64,000 nucleotides of DNA from Marinobacter maritimus (GCF_007671675.1 NZ_VCGW01000005.1:186001-250000); one strand, 5' to 3'. Numbered from the stretch's first letter, positions 19,354 through 30,971 are shown. The notes: generated by a model from the sequence alone, not told the origin. Numbers and translations are program-made.

Positions 19354-22005
19354 TCAGCCTCCCAGGCTTTTATGCACCACCTCATACAAATCAGCAGAAA
19401 GCCCGGACTTGTCCCGAACTCGCTCCAGAGCCGACCGCATCAGTGAGCTGTACGCTGGCGCAAACTTTTTCCAGCGCGTAAGTGGGCTCACCAGTCGAGC
19501 CGCAATCTGTGGATTACTGTCATCCAGGCGGCACACCTGATCTGCCAAGAACGCATAGCCTGAGCCGTCCGGGTTATGAAACGCAGCCAGATTCTGGCCG
19601 GCAAATACACCAACGACAGAGCGTATTTTGTTGGGGTTTTTCCAGTCAAATGCCGGGTGCGTAAGCAGAGCGTGAATCTGAGGCAACTGACCTGCACGAT
19701 CGCTGGACGATTGAACCGCAAACCATTGCTCGACTACTTGAGGATCATCCTGGAACCGCTCATAGAAGTCCTCCAGCGCCTTACTACGCTCAGCCGCGTA
19801 ATCGGAGTTGACCAAAGCACGCAGCGCGCCCATGCGATCGGTCATGTTATCCGCATCACGGAGCTGCTGCAGAGCCAGATCGCGCCCGGTGTCGTCGCTG
19901 ATCATCAACAGCCACGCCAACGCGGTGTTTCTCAGGCTTCGGCGGGCAATTGACTCGGGTGTAACCTCGTAAGTACCGGCTTCCGAATTCCGGTGATAAC
20001 AGGCGATCAGCTCCTCTCGCAACGACGTCGCCAAGTGATGGAATACTTGCTCACGGGCGCGGTGAATGGCTGCAACATCGGGGCTGGCCGCCAACTCAAT
20101 CAGGTAGGCCTCAGAAGGCAACTGCAGCATTTTGTCCACCAACGCCTGATCAAGTGCCAGGTCGCCGAGCAAGGCACGGTATGCCTGCACAAGACGGGGT
20201 TCAACTCCAGCGTCATCAGAGAAGCCAACCAGCGACTGAATCACATCAACAGCGAGGCGTTGACCAGCATCCCAGCGATTAAAACCGTCTAGATCGTGGC
20301 TCATCAAAAACACCAGCTGTTCGCGGCTCCAGGGATAGATCACCCTCACAGGCGCAGAAAAGTGGCGCAGCAGCGAGGGCACTGGCCTCTGAGCCAGGCC
20401 GTGGAACTCGAAGGTATGGCTTGCGTCAGTCAGCTCAAGAACGCGCTCGGTTGGCGCGCCCGCGGCTTTGTCGCCACTTTCAAGCAAAAGAGGCAAAGCC
20501 TCACCAGCAGCGCCCAACAGACCCAGCGCAAACGGAATGTGTTGAGGTTTTTTGCCGGTCTGGCCTGGCGTATCCGGAACAGATTGTTGAATCCTCAGGC
20601 TGTATATACCCCGCTCTGCATCATAATCGTCGGATACCGCCAGCACCGGCGTGCCCGCCTGGTCGTACCACAAGCGGAACTGTGTAAGATCGCGGCCGGA
20701 CGCATCTTCCATCGCCTTTACAAAATCATCGGTGGTTACGGCCTGCCCATCGTGGCGCTCGAAGTACAGATTGCTGCCTTTACGGAACATGTCCGGACCA
20801 AGCAGGGTGTGAATCATGCGCACGACTTCTGCACCCTTTTCATAGATGGTGAGGGTATAAAAGTTCGTAATTTCCATATACGAGGCCGGACGAACCGGGT
20901 GCGCCATGGGGCCGGCATCTTCAGCAAATTGCGCAGTGCGAAGGAGTGTCACGTCTTCAATACGCTTCACCGTTGGTGAGCCCATATCCGCCGAGAAGGT
21001 GGAATCCCGGAAGACGGTAAACCCTTCTTTAAGGCTCAGCTGAAACCAGTCCCGGCACGTTACCCGGTTGCCGGACCAATTGTGAAAGTACTCATGGGCA
21101 ACAATGGCCTCAATACGCTGGAACGCGAGGTCTGTGGCAGTCTCCTGGCTGGCGAGAACGCAGGAGGAATTGAAAATGTTCAGACCCTTGTTTTCCATGG
21201 CGCCCATGTTGAAGTCGTCCACGGCGACAATCATGAAGATGTCGAGATCGTATTCGCGACCATAGGTTTCCTCATCCCAGCGCATGGAGCGCTTGAGGGA
21301 ATCCATGGCATGTTCGCATTTGGCCGCGTTCCGGGGCTCAACGTAGATGCGCAAATCGATGTCCCGGCCGGAACAGGTTTTGAATGTATCCTGTTTTTCC
21401 ACGAGATCGCCTGCCACCAGAGCAAAAAGATAGCTTGGTTTAGGGAACGGATCTTCCCAAGTGACGAAGTGGCGACCATTCTCAAGATCACCTCTCTCTA
21501 CATCGTTGCCGTTGGACAGCAACACCGGGCAACTGAGCTTATCCGCCTCGATACGAGTGCGGTACCGAGCCATCACATCTGGCCGATCCGGGAAATAAGT
21601 AATACAGCGGAAGCCTTCTGCTTCACACTGGGTACAAAACATACCCGAGGATTTATACAGACCCTCAAGGCGGGTGTTGTTCTGGGGCTCAATCCAGGTC
21701 ACGACCGTTAACGTGAACTGGGCAGGCACATTGGTAATAACAAGTTGCCCGCCAATCTCTTCAAAGTCATCACCCTCAACCAGCTCTTCACCATTCAGTG
21801 CAACACGCTCAAGCTTCAGGCTGTCGCCGTCCAGCCTTAAAGAGGCGGCCCCCTCGGTGGACTCTGGATTCCGGCGCACGGCAAGCGTGCTATGCACCCT
21901 TGCACCCTCTTCAAAAAGCTCGAAACGAAGGTCGACGGTATCCACAAGGTATGCAGGAACTTTGTATTCGCTCAGGTAGATCGTTTGGGGCTGGTTGGTA
22001 CGCAT
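19354..22005 (-). CDS. pepN: Aminopeptidase N (M1 family)
   Basis: Zinc metallopeptidase that removes N-terminal residues from peptides in the cytoplasm. The start chosen is ATG at 22005 (MRTNQPQTIYLSEYKVPAY), seven bases after GGAG; an upstream in-frame start at 22062 lacks a ribosome site and would add 19 residues. The product is 883 residues, near the usual 870-890. The GAMEN exopeptidase motif and the zinc site HEYFHNWSGNRVTCRDW with downstream KEGFTVFRD are present. It follows DUF2797 and yeaC in one operon. Confidence 0.97.
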   Translation of the reverse strand: MRTNQPQTIYLSEYKVPAYLVDTVDLRFELFEEGARVHSTLAVRRNPESTEGAASLRLDGDSLKLERVALNGEELVEGDDFEEIGGQLVITNVPAQFTLTVVTWIEPQNNTRLEGLYKSSGMFCTQCEAEGFRCITYFPDRPDVMARYRTRIEADKLSCPVLLSNGNDVERGDLENGRHFVTWEDPFPKPSYLFALVAGDLVEKQDTFKTCSGRDIDLRIYVEPRNAAKCEHAMDSLKRSMRWDEETYGREYDLDIFMIVAVDDFNMGAMENKGLNIFNSSCVLASQETATDLAFQRIEAIVAHEYFHNWSGNRVTCRDWFQLSLKEGFTVFRDSTFSADMGSPTVKRIEDVTLLRTAQFAEDAGPMAHPVRPASYMEITNFYTLTIYEKGAEVVRMIHTLLGPDMFRKGSNLYFERHDGQAVTTDDFVKAMEDASGRDLTQFRLWYDQAGTPVLAVSDDYDAERGIYSLRIQQSVPDTPGQTGKKPQHIPFALGLLGAAGEALPLLLESGDKAAGAPTERVLELTDASHTFEFHGLAQRPVPSLLRHFSAPVRVIYPWSREQLVFLMSHDLDGFNRWDAGQRLAVDVIQSLVGFSDDAGVEPRLVQAYRALLGDLALDQALVDKMLQLPSEAYLIELAASPDVAAIHRAREQVFHHLATSLREELIACYHRNSEAGTYEVTPESIARRSLRNTALAWLLMISDDTGRDLALQQLRDADNMTDRMGALRALVNSDYAAERSKALEDFYERFQDDPQVVEQWFAVQSSSDRAGQLPQIHALLTHPAFDWKNPNKIRSVVGVFAGQNLAAFHNPDGSGYAFLADQVCRLDDSNPQIAARLVSPLTRWKKFAPAYSSLMRSALERVRDKSGLSADLYEVVHKSLGG

Positions 22006-22088
22006 TGACTGTCTCCAGATTTCTCTGGCCTGCAATTCATAGAAGGCAGGCTGCAAAAGCAATATAAGATCGGACGGGAACGGGTGAG

Positions 22089-22928
22089 CTAGTCACCCAT
22101 TACCCGGAAACGGACTTCGTAGCCGGTGAACTTTCGAATATTGATCACTCCGGTATCGAGGATCAGGTACTGGCCCTTAATGCCTTCGAGAACCCCTTCC
22201 ACTTCCGGCGTTTTATCCAGGTTATGGGTCTTGATTTTTTCCGGCCAGGTTTGCACGGGATAACTCAGATCAAGTCCCTGTTCGCTCACTTCACGGACGG
22301 CATCCTGCCCATGCTCTTCCCGTAGCGCGCTAATATCATCTGCTATTAACGCCAGGATTCGCTGGCGTTCCTGCACAAGGTCGAGCTCAGGAACATCGCC
22401 TTTGAGCATGGCGCGCCAGTTTGTGCGGTCTGCAACATGTGCTTTGCAAGCCACTTCAACCAGGCCGGAAAGATAACGAGTCGCTACTCTCAGCATAGGA
22501 ATGGCGTCCACAGCACCCTGATCAATCCAGCGTGTTGGCACCTGAGAACCACGAGTAATGCCTACCTTCAGGCCTGACGAGTTGGCCAGATAGACCACAT
22601 GCTCAATCATGCAGTGGGTCTCGCCCCACTCTGGTTCGCGGCAGGTACCCAGATGGTAATGGCATTTCTCCGGGCTCATGATGCAACTGTCGCAGGCGGC
22701 CAGCTTGCGGAAGCAGGGGTAACAAAATCCTTGGTTAAAGCTCTTTTTTGTTTTCCTGTCGCAATGAATGCAACGGATCACGCCCTCAAAATCGAAGCGT
22801 AAAGGTTTGCCAATCAGCTCGTTCAAAGGCACACGGGTATCACCTACCGCCAATACATAAGACACGGGATTGCCGGCATCTGCAGGCATTTTCCTCAGGC
22901 GTCCGGTTACATCAGCAAGGCTGCTCAA
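22089..22928 (-). CDS. DUF2797 domain protein
   Basis: A 279-residue protein of the DUF2797 family, function unknown. It has two Cys-rich clusters: CIHCDRKTKKSFNQGFCYPC (about 53-72) and CDSCIMSPEKCHYHLGTC (about 79-96), which look like zinc or metal sites, then a segment YLANSSGLKVGITRGSQVP reminiscent of a GIY-YIG-like fold. Start and stop overlap the upstream yeaC gene by four bases (ATGA). Operon partners are yeaC and pepN. Confidence 0.85.
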   Translation of the reverse strand: MSSLADVTGRLRKMPADAGNPVSYVLAVGDTRVPLNELIGKPLRFDFEGVIRCIHCDRKTKKSFNQGFCYPCFRKLAACDSCIMSPEKCHYHLGTCREPEWGETHCMIEHVVYLANSSGLKVGITRGSQVPTRWIDQGAVDAIPMLRVATRYLSGLVEVACKAHVADRTNWRAMLKGDVPELDLVQERQRILALIADDISALREEHGQDAVREVSEQGLDLSYPVQTWPEKIKTHNLDKTPEVEGVLEGIKGQYLILDTGVINIRKFTGYEVRFRVMGD

Positions 22929-23218
22929 GACTTGACCTCAACAAACTGATCGGGATCAACATCATTATTGCCTGACTGGTCACGGCGCACGGAAGGATCG
23001 CACGCAGTACCAGCTTTGGCGCCCCGGTCGAGATAACCCACCCTCTCCTGCTCCGGAATACCATGTCGATTCTCATAATAGATAACGGCTTCCAGGCTGA
23101 TTTCACGTTGCCGCGGTGTGAGCTTGCGGCCATCCGGCCACTTCCCGAGCTCAATGGAACGACGCAAGTTCTGGTAGACGTTGGGGTCCAGCCGCTCGAT
23201 AAGTTCTTCGTAAGTCAT
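22925..23218 (-). CDS. yeaC: YeaC family protein (DUF1315)
   Basis: A 97-residue conserved protein without known function, recognised by MTYEELIERLDPNVYQNLRR and KLTPRQREISLEAVIYYE. GGAG before the ATG supports the start. It is the first gene of a yeaC-DUF2797-pepN unit. Its 5' side faces the Fur-box promoter at 23263-23295, which points the other way. Confidence 0.88.
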   Translation of the reverse strand: MTYEELIERLDPNVYQNLRRSIELGKWPDGRKLTPRQREISLEAVIYYENRHGIPEQERVGYLDRGAKAGTACDPSVRRDQSGNNDVDPDQFVEVKS

Positions 23219-23262
23219 CCGGCTCTCCTGAAAAAACCTTCACAAAAAGTATGACGAATCGT

Positions 23263-23295
23263 TTGACAGACATAAACGATAATGATTATCATTGC
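23263..23295 (+). promoter_or_regulatory. Fur-box-overlapped sigma70 promoter
   Basis: A consensus -35 TTGACA (23263-23268), an 18-base spacer and -10 TATCAT (23287-23292). A Fur-box-like sequence, GATAATGATTATCATTGC from 23278, covers the spacer and -10. Its 13-base core (23281-23293) is a perfect AATGAT-T-ATCATT palindrome and about 15 of 19 positions match the classic Fur consensus. Fur-Fe(II) binding here would block RNA polymerase directly. Confidence 0.8.
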
Positions 23296-23298
23296 ATT

Positions 23299-23386
23299 AC
23301 CAAATGGCGACGGTCGTGTCGTTTGGTCTCTCTCATCAGAGGCATATTCTGCTTCTTTTATACCCCACCTCTGGTGGGGTTTTTTT
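23299..23386 (+). ncRNA. Candidate Fur-repressed small RNA (RyhB/PrrF-like role)
   Basis: A short transcription unit with no open frame: a Fur-controlled promoter ends at 23292 and a strong terminator (23362-23380 plus seven Ts) lies 90 bases on, predicting an RNA of about 85-90 nt. The 5' part can fold CCAAA/TTTGG with inner CGAC/GTCG (about 23310-23336), followed by a single-stranded pyrimidine-rich stretch suited to Hfq and target pairing. The architecture matches RyhB or PrrF, but I see no clear primary-sequence match to either. The transcription start is estimated from the -10 box. Confidence 0.65.
23362..23386 (+). terminator. Strong plus-strand terminator of the candidate sRNA
   Basis: An 8-bp GC-rich stem (23362-23369 with 23373-23380), a three-base loop and a seven-T tail. 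No protein gene on the plus strand ends here. The tail overlaps the stop codon of the convergent rhomboid gene. Confidence 0.88.
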
Positions 23387-24248
23387 ATGCCTGCTGTTTT
23401 CCGCGAACCGGCAAAATGGCTGCCAACGCAAGACCGGCGACAAACCCGCCCAGATGCGCTTCGTTAGCCATACGCCCCAGCCCCAGCATTTCCGGTACAG
23501 GCGTAAACCCGATGACCATCCATACCACAGCAAAGGTAACAAGCGCGGGCGGGAACTGAAACCGGGGAAGTGTTCGTTGGCTCAGCCAACAATAACCAAG
23601 AATTCCATAAACAACTCCAGAAAGGCCGCCAAAAAATGGCCCGGATATCATGTATTGCAAGCCGTTGGATAAGAGACTGGTAACGATAAAAAGCACGACC
23701 AACCGGGTACGGCCATCAAACCATTCAATCTGGCTCCCCAAAAACCATAACATCACGGAATTAAAAATAATGTGAGTCCAGCTGAAGTGCAGAAAATCGG
23801 GAGTGAACAACCGCCAGACCTGACCGCTGGCAAGTGTTGCAGAGAGCGCATCAAGGCGCTCGGCTACGCTACCCCAACCGTAAGCTCGGGGGTCAATAAT
23901 CAACAAGTTAGCCGTAAACTGATTACTACCCAGACCGGTGAACCAGGCCATCAGCACGCCGAGCACGATGATACCCAGAACCAGCGGCGCATGGCGCGGC
24001 GACGGCTGCCAACGCCCTTGAACAAACACCGGCGAACGATTCTGATGTTCAACCGCCTGACGGATTTCGGGCTCGGCCAGGAACCGATCCAGGGCTTCCA
24101 GAACTGGCTCAGCGTGTTCCTGGTTTTCCAGCCACAACACCTGAAAATCGCCCTCCGCACTGATTCTGTGGGGAACGCCCTGGCTCCTCAACCACTGGCT
24201 AAACCCGCCAAGATCCAAACTCGCATCCAACTGCTTTACTCGGTACAC
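23385..24248 (-). CDS. Rhomboid intramembrane serine protease (GlpG-like)
   Basis: A 287-residue membrane protease that cleaves transmembrane segments. It has a cytoplasmic N-terminal domain (about 1-75, GlpG-like), then six predicted helices. The catalytic pair is Ser210 in GGLSGVVYG and His265 in ANEAHLGGFV, with the conserved HFSWTHIIFNSVMLW helix holding the oxyanion residues. The start codon is GTG at 24248, six bases after AAGG. Substrate unknown. Its stop codon overlaps the sRNA terminator. Confidence 0.92.
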   Translation of the reverse strand: MYRVKQLDASLDLGGFSQWLRSQGVPHRISAEGDFQVLWLENQEHAEPVLEALDRFLAEPEIRQAVEHQNRSPVFVQGRWQPSPRHAPLVLGIIVLGVLMAWFTGLGSNQFTANLLIIDPRAYGWGSVAERLDALSATLASGQVWRLFTPDFLHFSWTHIIFNSVMLWFLGSQIEWFDGRTRLVVLFIVTSLLSNGLQYMISGPFFGGLSGVVYGILGYCWLSQRTLPRFQFPPALVTFAVVWMVIGFTPVPEMLGLGRMANEAHLGGFVAGLALAAILPVRGKQQA

Positions 24249-24297
24249 AATCGACCTTGCCTCGTGGAATATTCAGATGCTCGCTCACACAACCGCG

Positions 24298-25317
24298 TTA
24301 GCGAGCGACGCTGTCTTCGCTGGTAGGGTAATCCGGGGAGTCGTAGTGATCACGAGCCACGTTAACCCAGACAAATTTATCGCCGGAAAGTACCTTTTCA
24401 CCGTCCATCCGGTAAGCCACCAACCTGCCGTATTTCACGGCACTGAAATCAATGCAGGCAACGTTGGATCTCAGCGGGGCCGGCTCACTATCCATCCAGT
24501 AGTGACCAACAAACACAGGAGGCGCATCCAGTGGATAACTGATCAACTGCTTGCGCTCATCGTCAGTGAGAACCCTGCTCGCCACCTCGGGAGGCAAGGG
24601 ATCTGGCTGAAAAACCACATCGGCATAGGTGCGGGGGTTATCCGCCCAGAACTTGGTGCGGAAAAACTCACGAACATAGCCATCGCGCCCTTGGATTTTC
24701 ATACCCTCAGGAAGGCGCAAATCCGTGCCTCTTAACAGCGTATCCATAACCTGGCCCGCGAAAGAGTCGATGGCCGCTGAGGCGTGAAGGAAGTCCTCAT
24801 CAATATAGGCACCGCCCTGGGCCTGTTTGAATTGTTCGATGAGTTTACCATCCCAGCACGCGTGTACCGCACGGAAATCGTCCTCGTCAATAAACAACGG
24901 AATGGTGTAAAACCATTCAAGAAAATCATTCCATTCGTGGGGGTGAGCTTCAAACTGGTCAAGAGTTTCGCGGATCAGCCGGTCATGGCGAGGGGTGTGC
25001 TCACGCAGCCACGTTTTGCCGCTGCCCGCCCGTGCCCGCGTGCAATAACCCAGAGCGTTGTATTCATGATTTCCCATCACGATCCGCGCCGAACCCCGCT
25101 CGACCATATTCCTTACGAGGTGAAGAGCTTCCCGGATTCTCGGTCCGCGATCGATAATATCTCCAATGAAGACGGCTTGGCGCCGGCGATGTTGGTACAC
25201 ACCATTTACTTTGCTGTAACCCATCTGTTCAAGCAGTCGGGCAAGCGTGTTCGCGCAGCCATGGATATCGCCGATAATGTCGTAACCACGACTTGCGGTA
25301 GGGTTGCTTCCAGCCAT
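24298..25317 (-). CDS. Metallophosphoesterase (calcineurin-like, ApaH/PrpE-type)
   Basis: A dimetal phosphoesterase with all family motifs: GDIHGC near 16-21, GDIIDRGPRIRE (about 50-61), GNHEYNALGY (about 79-88) and GHYWMD near 270. It resembles protein phosphatase/diadenosine tetraphosphatase relatives; the true substrate is not evident. The ATG at 25317 (MAGSNPTAS) is preferred over an in-frame TTG at 25323 that overlaps the nadK stop. About 339 residues, directly downstream of nadK. Confidence 0.85.
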   Translation of the reverse strand: MAGSNPTASRGYDIIGDIHGCANTLARLLEQMGYSKVNGVYQHRRRQAVFIGDIIDRGPRIREALHLVRNMVERGSARIVMGNHEYNALGYCTRARAGSGKTWLREHTPRHDRLIRETLDQFEAHPHEWNDFLEWFYTIPLFIDEDDFRAVHACWDGKLIEQFKQAQGGAYIDEDFLHASAAIDSFAGQVMDTLLRGTDLRLPEGMKIQGRDGYVREFFRTKFWADNPRTYADVVFQPDPLPPEVASRVLTDDERKQLISYPLDAPPVFVGHYWMDSEPAPLRSNVACIDFSAVKYGRLVAYRMDGEKVLSGDKFVWVNVARDHYDSPDYPTSEDSVAR

Positions 25318-25319
25318 AA

Positions 25320-26204
25320 TCAACTCGCTGATATTTCACTGGCCCAGCCAAGCTTGTCACGGCAGGTGGCGTAGAAATTATGGTCAGTGGGGTGGATCAG
25401 CCGGATCTTGAACGGTTTTTTCGCGATACGAATGATGTCACCCGGCGCACAGGCGATGTTCATCTGGCCATCGAAGCTGATCTGCGGATAGGTTTCATTG
25501 GTCTCCCCGATAACCAGTTTTATTTCGCTCTTGCCATCCACCACAATCGGCCGGCTACTGAGCGTGTGGGGGAACATGGGCACCAACACAATGGCATCGA
25601 GCTTCGGGTGCATAATCGGCCCTCCCGCTGATAGCGAGTAGGCAGTTGAGCCAGTGGGGGTGGAAACAATAAGGCCATCCGAACGCTGACTGTATACAAA
25701 ATGACCATCGATATACAGGTCAAAGCCGATCATGCGGGTGGACTTGCCTGGGTGCAACACCACATCATTCAGTGCAGTACCAAAGCCTAACGGCTGCCCG
25801 TTGCGTTCGACGTTGCCGTCAAGCAGAAACCGGGTTTCCTCAATGTACTCGCCTTCAAGCACCTTACCCAGCCGCTCTTCAAGATCAACGGGCGAAATAT
25901 CCGTAAGGAAACCTAACCGTCCACGGTTTACACCAAGCAATGGGATCTTGGACTTTGCCAGCTCTCGGGCTGCGCCCAGCAAGCTTCCGTCACCGCCGAC
26001 CACAATTACCAGATCACAGATTTCGCCAAGGAGTTTCTTACTGGCAACCTGCAGCCCATGGCCGGGCAACATGCTGGCCGTGTCTTCCTCGAGGATGACG
26101 TGATAATGGTTGGCGACCAGGTATTGTTTGAGCTGGCGCAGTGACTCAACCACCTTAACGCTGCCCATCCGGCCGATAACGCCTATGTTCCTGAACTGAT
26201 CCAT
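25320..26204 (-). CDS. nadK: NAD kinase
   Basis: ATP-dependent NAD kinase producing NADP. The 294-residue length is usual. Motifs are GGDGS (70-74), NRGRLGFLTD, the substrate-binding LNDVVLHPGKS and the glycine-rich TPTGSTAYSLSAGGPI. AGGA precedes the ATG. A metallophosphoesterase follows with a few bases spacing, so the two are probably co-transcribed. Confidence 0.97.
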   Translation of the reverse strand: MDQFRNIGVIGRMGSVKVVESLRQLKQYLVANHYHVILEEDTASMLPGHGLQVASKKLLGEICDLVIVVGGDGSLLGAARELAKSKIPLLGVNRGRLGFLTDISPVDLEERLGKVLEGEYIEETRFLLDGNVERNGQPLGFGTALNDVVLHPGKSTRMIGFDLYIDGHFVYSQRSDGLIVSTPTGSTAYSLSAGGPIMHPKLDAIVLVPMFPHTLSSRPIVVDGKSEIKLVIGETNETYPQISFDGQMNIACAPGDIIRIAKKPFKIRLIHPTDHNFYATCRDKLGWASEISAS

Positions 26205-26341
26205 GAAGCTTCCTGTGGTGTCGGAATACGACGCAAGCGGACAAGCCCGCCGACGCCTATATCAATCTGACCTACAGTCTAACGAAAGTCACCCGGATAC
26301 TGAAAAAAGTTCTTTGGGGCCGCTTGATTGGCCCATAAAAT

Positions 26342-27586
26342 TCAGGGCTGGTGGTTCTCGCAGCGGTCATCGACGCCGGGCTGGAAATCCCCTGGCTGAC
26401 CTACCCGCAGCAAGGGTTCACCACATTGCTTTCCACTTCCGACAGAGTGCTGGCACAACGGGTTCTCATAGTGCTCAAGCCATTGAAGGTAGGATGGTTC
26501 GTTCATGCCGCAGCGCTCTGATGCATAAGCGATGGGATTACGGAAGTAGGTTTCAATATCGTCGTATGGCAGGGTCAGGTGCCCAACCCCCGGGTGATAG
26601 GCTACAAGGAAAACAGACTGTCCCTTTAAGTGGCCCAAAATGGAGCTTTCGGGCGGCTCACGGTGTCTGAGTTCGTACAGCTCTTGCTCGAGAGCAACAA
26701 ACTTCTCATCCCTGTGTTCCAACTCGCGCCTTTTACGATCAAGCTGCTCCCTTAGCAATACCAACTCAGCATTCACATTGGCATCATCACGCTCTTTGCC
26801 AGCGCCACCGGTCACCATCTGCTCCTGCATGGTCAGATATTGCTGATTACGCTCGGCCAATCGCTGCTTCAACTGATCGTTACTGAGGCGCTGGCGTTCA
26901 TACTTCTGGCTGATGTCTTCGATGTCGTTGCGCTGGGCTTTGATCTCAAGCCGGTGCTCACGCTGTACTTCGGAAAGCATATCCCGATGGACACTTTGCA
27001 GGGTTTTGATGCGTAGCCGCTGTTCGCGGATCAATTGAGCCAAGCGCGAACGATCTGCCTCGGTGCGAGTCTCTTCAGACAAAGCGGAGTCTTCCTGCCC
27101 GGCACGAAGCACAGGAATGTTTTCTTCTTCCGGTTCAACACGGCGAAATTTGAGAGTATTTGCGTTAACGGCTTTGCGGATCACCTGGAAATGGTTATTG
27201 CCCGGGGTCATATCCGGATCCCATAACTCGGAGGCGTACTGGGGTTCCGGACACTGGCTGCGACACACAAGACGAATAGCGCCGCCGCCCATGTTCGGAC
27301 CTTTGGCACCGCGGGCGGCAAGCTCTTCAATGGGCACGTTCCAGCTGCTGTCGGCCCTGCCTTCCTCATCGAACCAGATACGGAAAAACACAAGCGCGCG
27401 CACCAGAAGATCGCCGCTCAGATCCACCAATACTGCTTTTACATCGGTTTCTGCAAGGTCCGACAGACCAACATAGCCATCCAGGAACGCACCAAACTCA
27501 CTGGCACGCATCTGACGAGCTACTTCGTTGCCTTCGAAAAAGAAAACCGCCGAATAATTGTCCGTTGCCTGGCCGGCAGAAACCAT
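26342..27586 (-). CDS. Coiled-coil protein of unknown function
   Basis: I do not recognise a named family. The N-terminal 130 residues (YSAVFFFEGNEVARQMRASE, a globular part with GPNMGGGAIRLVCRSQCP) are followed by a long charged coiled coil (about 185-310, rich in E, K, Q, R and L) and a C-terminal domain with six cysteine or histidine residues (ERCGMNEPSYLQWLEHYENP, then CQHSVGSGKQCGEPL). The start at 27586 follows GGGAG by six bases; an in-frame ATG at 27634 lacks a ribosome site. It lies between fadH and nadK, all on the minus strand. Possibly a structural or scaffolding protein. Confidence 0.7.
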   Translation of the reverse strand: MVSAGQATDNYSAVFFFEGNEVARQMRASEFGAFLDGYVGLSDLAETDVKAVLVDLSGDLLVRALVFFRIWFDEEGRADSSWNVPIEELAARGAKGPNMGGGAIRLVCRSQCPEPQYASELWDPDMTPGNNHFQVIRKAVNANTLKFRRVEPEEENIPVLRAGQEDSALSEETRTEADRSRLAQLIREQRLRIKTLQSVHRDMLSEVQREHRLEIKAQRNDIEDISQKYERQRLSNDQLKQRLAERNQQYLTMQEQMVTGGAGKERDDANVNAELVLLREQLDRKRRELEHRDEKFVALEQELYELRHREPPESSILGHLKGQSVFLVAYHPGVGHLTLPYDDIETYFRNPIAYASERCGMNEPSYLQWLEHYENPLCQHSVGSGKQCGEPLLRVGQPGDFQPGVDDRCENHQP

Positions 27587-27607
27587 TGCAGACTCCCTAA
27601 AATCCAA

Positions 27608-27652
27608 AAACTCTCTGGCAGACCCAAACTTCATAGTCTAGCCAGAGAGTTT
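27608..27652 (-). terminator. Inverted repeat between fadH and the coiled-coil gene
   Basis: A perfect 12-bp repeat (27608-27619 with 27641-27652) with a 21-base loop, 48 bases after fadH ends. No T-run; it may end fadH transcription or be a regulatory site. Confidence 0.4.
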
Positions 27653-27699
27653 CCGGTGCAAAGAGAAAAACTGCAACGTTTTGTGATCAGGCTCTTTGG

Positions 27700-29820
<2,121 letters not shown>

Positions 29821-29915
29821 TTAATGGTGACTAAATTACCGATGCAGGTTGTATTCAACAATATCCCTGAATAACATTCTGCTATCTTCAGACGACAGAC
29901 TCCAGGCGAGCCACC

Positions 29916-30959
29916 ATGGACCGATACGACCTTCAACCTCCTCCCAACCAGGACCCTCTTGGCGACATCAGTGTTCTCTATGTGAGCGTTTTGCTCCGGG
30001 CCGCTGAAGCGGAAGGCGTTAATGTGGCGGATCTGACACGTCGCTTTCAACTCAGTGATCAGACCCTCACTTCATCCGCTGCTCGAATCAGCATTCCACG
30101 ATTCATGAGGCTGGGCCATGCGGCCATTCAGGCTTGTGGCAATACCGCGCTGGGATTGCGCATGGGCGCTCTGTCGCGGCCTGTCGATGCCGGAATCGCA
30201 GGCCTTGCGGGTGAATCAGCCAGCACGGCCGGAACCGCCATACAGACACTCATCCGCTACTCACTGCTGACCAGCCGCAATAGCCGGGGAACCCCAAAAG
30301 CAGAACCGGAAAAACGGAGGCTGCAGTTCTACTCCATCCGCCCCTATAACTCTTTCAACTATTTTGTTGTGGACTCGGTACTGGGCGCCTGGACGCAATT
30401 TTTACGTACGGTTACCGGACAGTGGGATGTACTGGAAAGAGTATCCATAGAATATCCCTCCACAGGCCTGGACGAGATGTTTGAAGCCTGGTTTCGCTGT
30501 CCGGTCCAGTTCGGAGCTGACATGAATAGCGTGACCGTCAGACAGGATATTTGGAGCCAGGGAACCGTGCAGACACAAGCAGCCATGCACGAGAAACTCG
30601 CGCGCCTTTGTGACGAGGAATTACGGGAAATTCAGCGAGGCTGGACAACCGGAGACAGGGTAAGAAAGCTGCTCACCCCCCTGTTTAAAGGAGAAACGCC
30701 GAGCCTGGAGACCATTTCTTCGAAGTTGGGCGTTACACCATGGACATTACAACGACAGCTATCTGCAGAGAACACTGGCTTCCGGGAACTGATGGATGAC
30801 ACCCGAAAGCAATTGGCACGAGATTATATCCGGGAAACCGAGACGTCATTGTCGGAGATCGCCTGGCTTCTCGGTTTTTCCAATCCTGCAGCGCTTCACA
30901 AAGCATACCAGCGTTGGTTTGGACTCAGCCCGGGAGAGCACCGGAAACAGTTCCGGTAA
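29916..30959 (+). CDS. AraC family transcriptional regulator
   Basis: A 347-residue regulator with an arabinose-binding-like N-terminal domain (about 20-200) and a C-terminal AraC double helix-turn-helix (about 250-345; LETISSKLGVTPWTLQRQL, then SLSEIAWLLGFSNPAALHKAYQRWFG). This architecture (OruR/ArgR-like, DUF4880-free) often controls neighbouring catabolic genes; divergence from fadH suggests fatty-acid or related control. Its 3' end abuts the truncated fghA remnant, suggesting it is part of the rearrangement. Confidence 0.9.
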   Translation: MDRYDLQPPPNQDPLGDISVLYVSVLLRAAEAEGVNVADLTRRFQLSDQTLTSSAARISIPRFMRLGHAAIQACGNTALGLRMGALSRPVDAGIAGLAGESASTAGTAIQTLIRYSLLTSRNSRGTPKAEPEKRRLQFYSIRPYNSFNYFVVDSVLGAWTQFLRTVTGQWDVLERVSIEYPSTGLDEMFEAWFRCPVQFGADMNSVTVRQDIWSQGTVQTQAAMHEKLARLCDEELREIQRGWTTGDRVRKLLTPLFKGETPSLETISSKLGVTPWTLQRQLSAENTGFRELMDDTRKQLARDYIRETETSLSEIAWLLGFSNPAALHKAYQRWFGLSPGEHRKQFR

Positions 30960-30971
30960 AACGCTCCGGGG

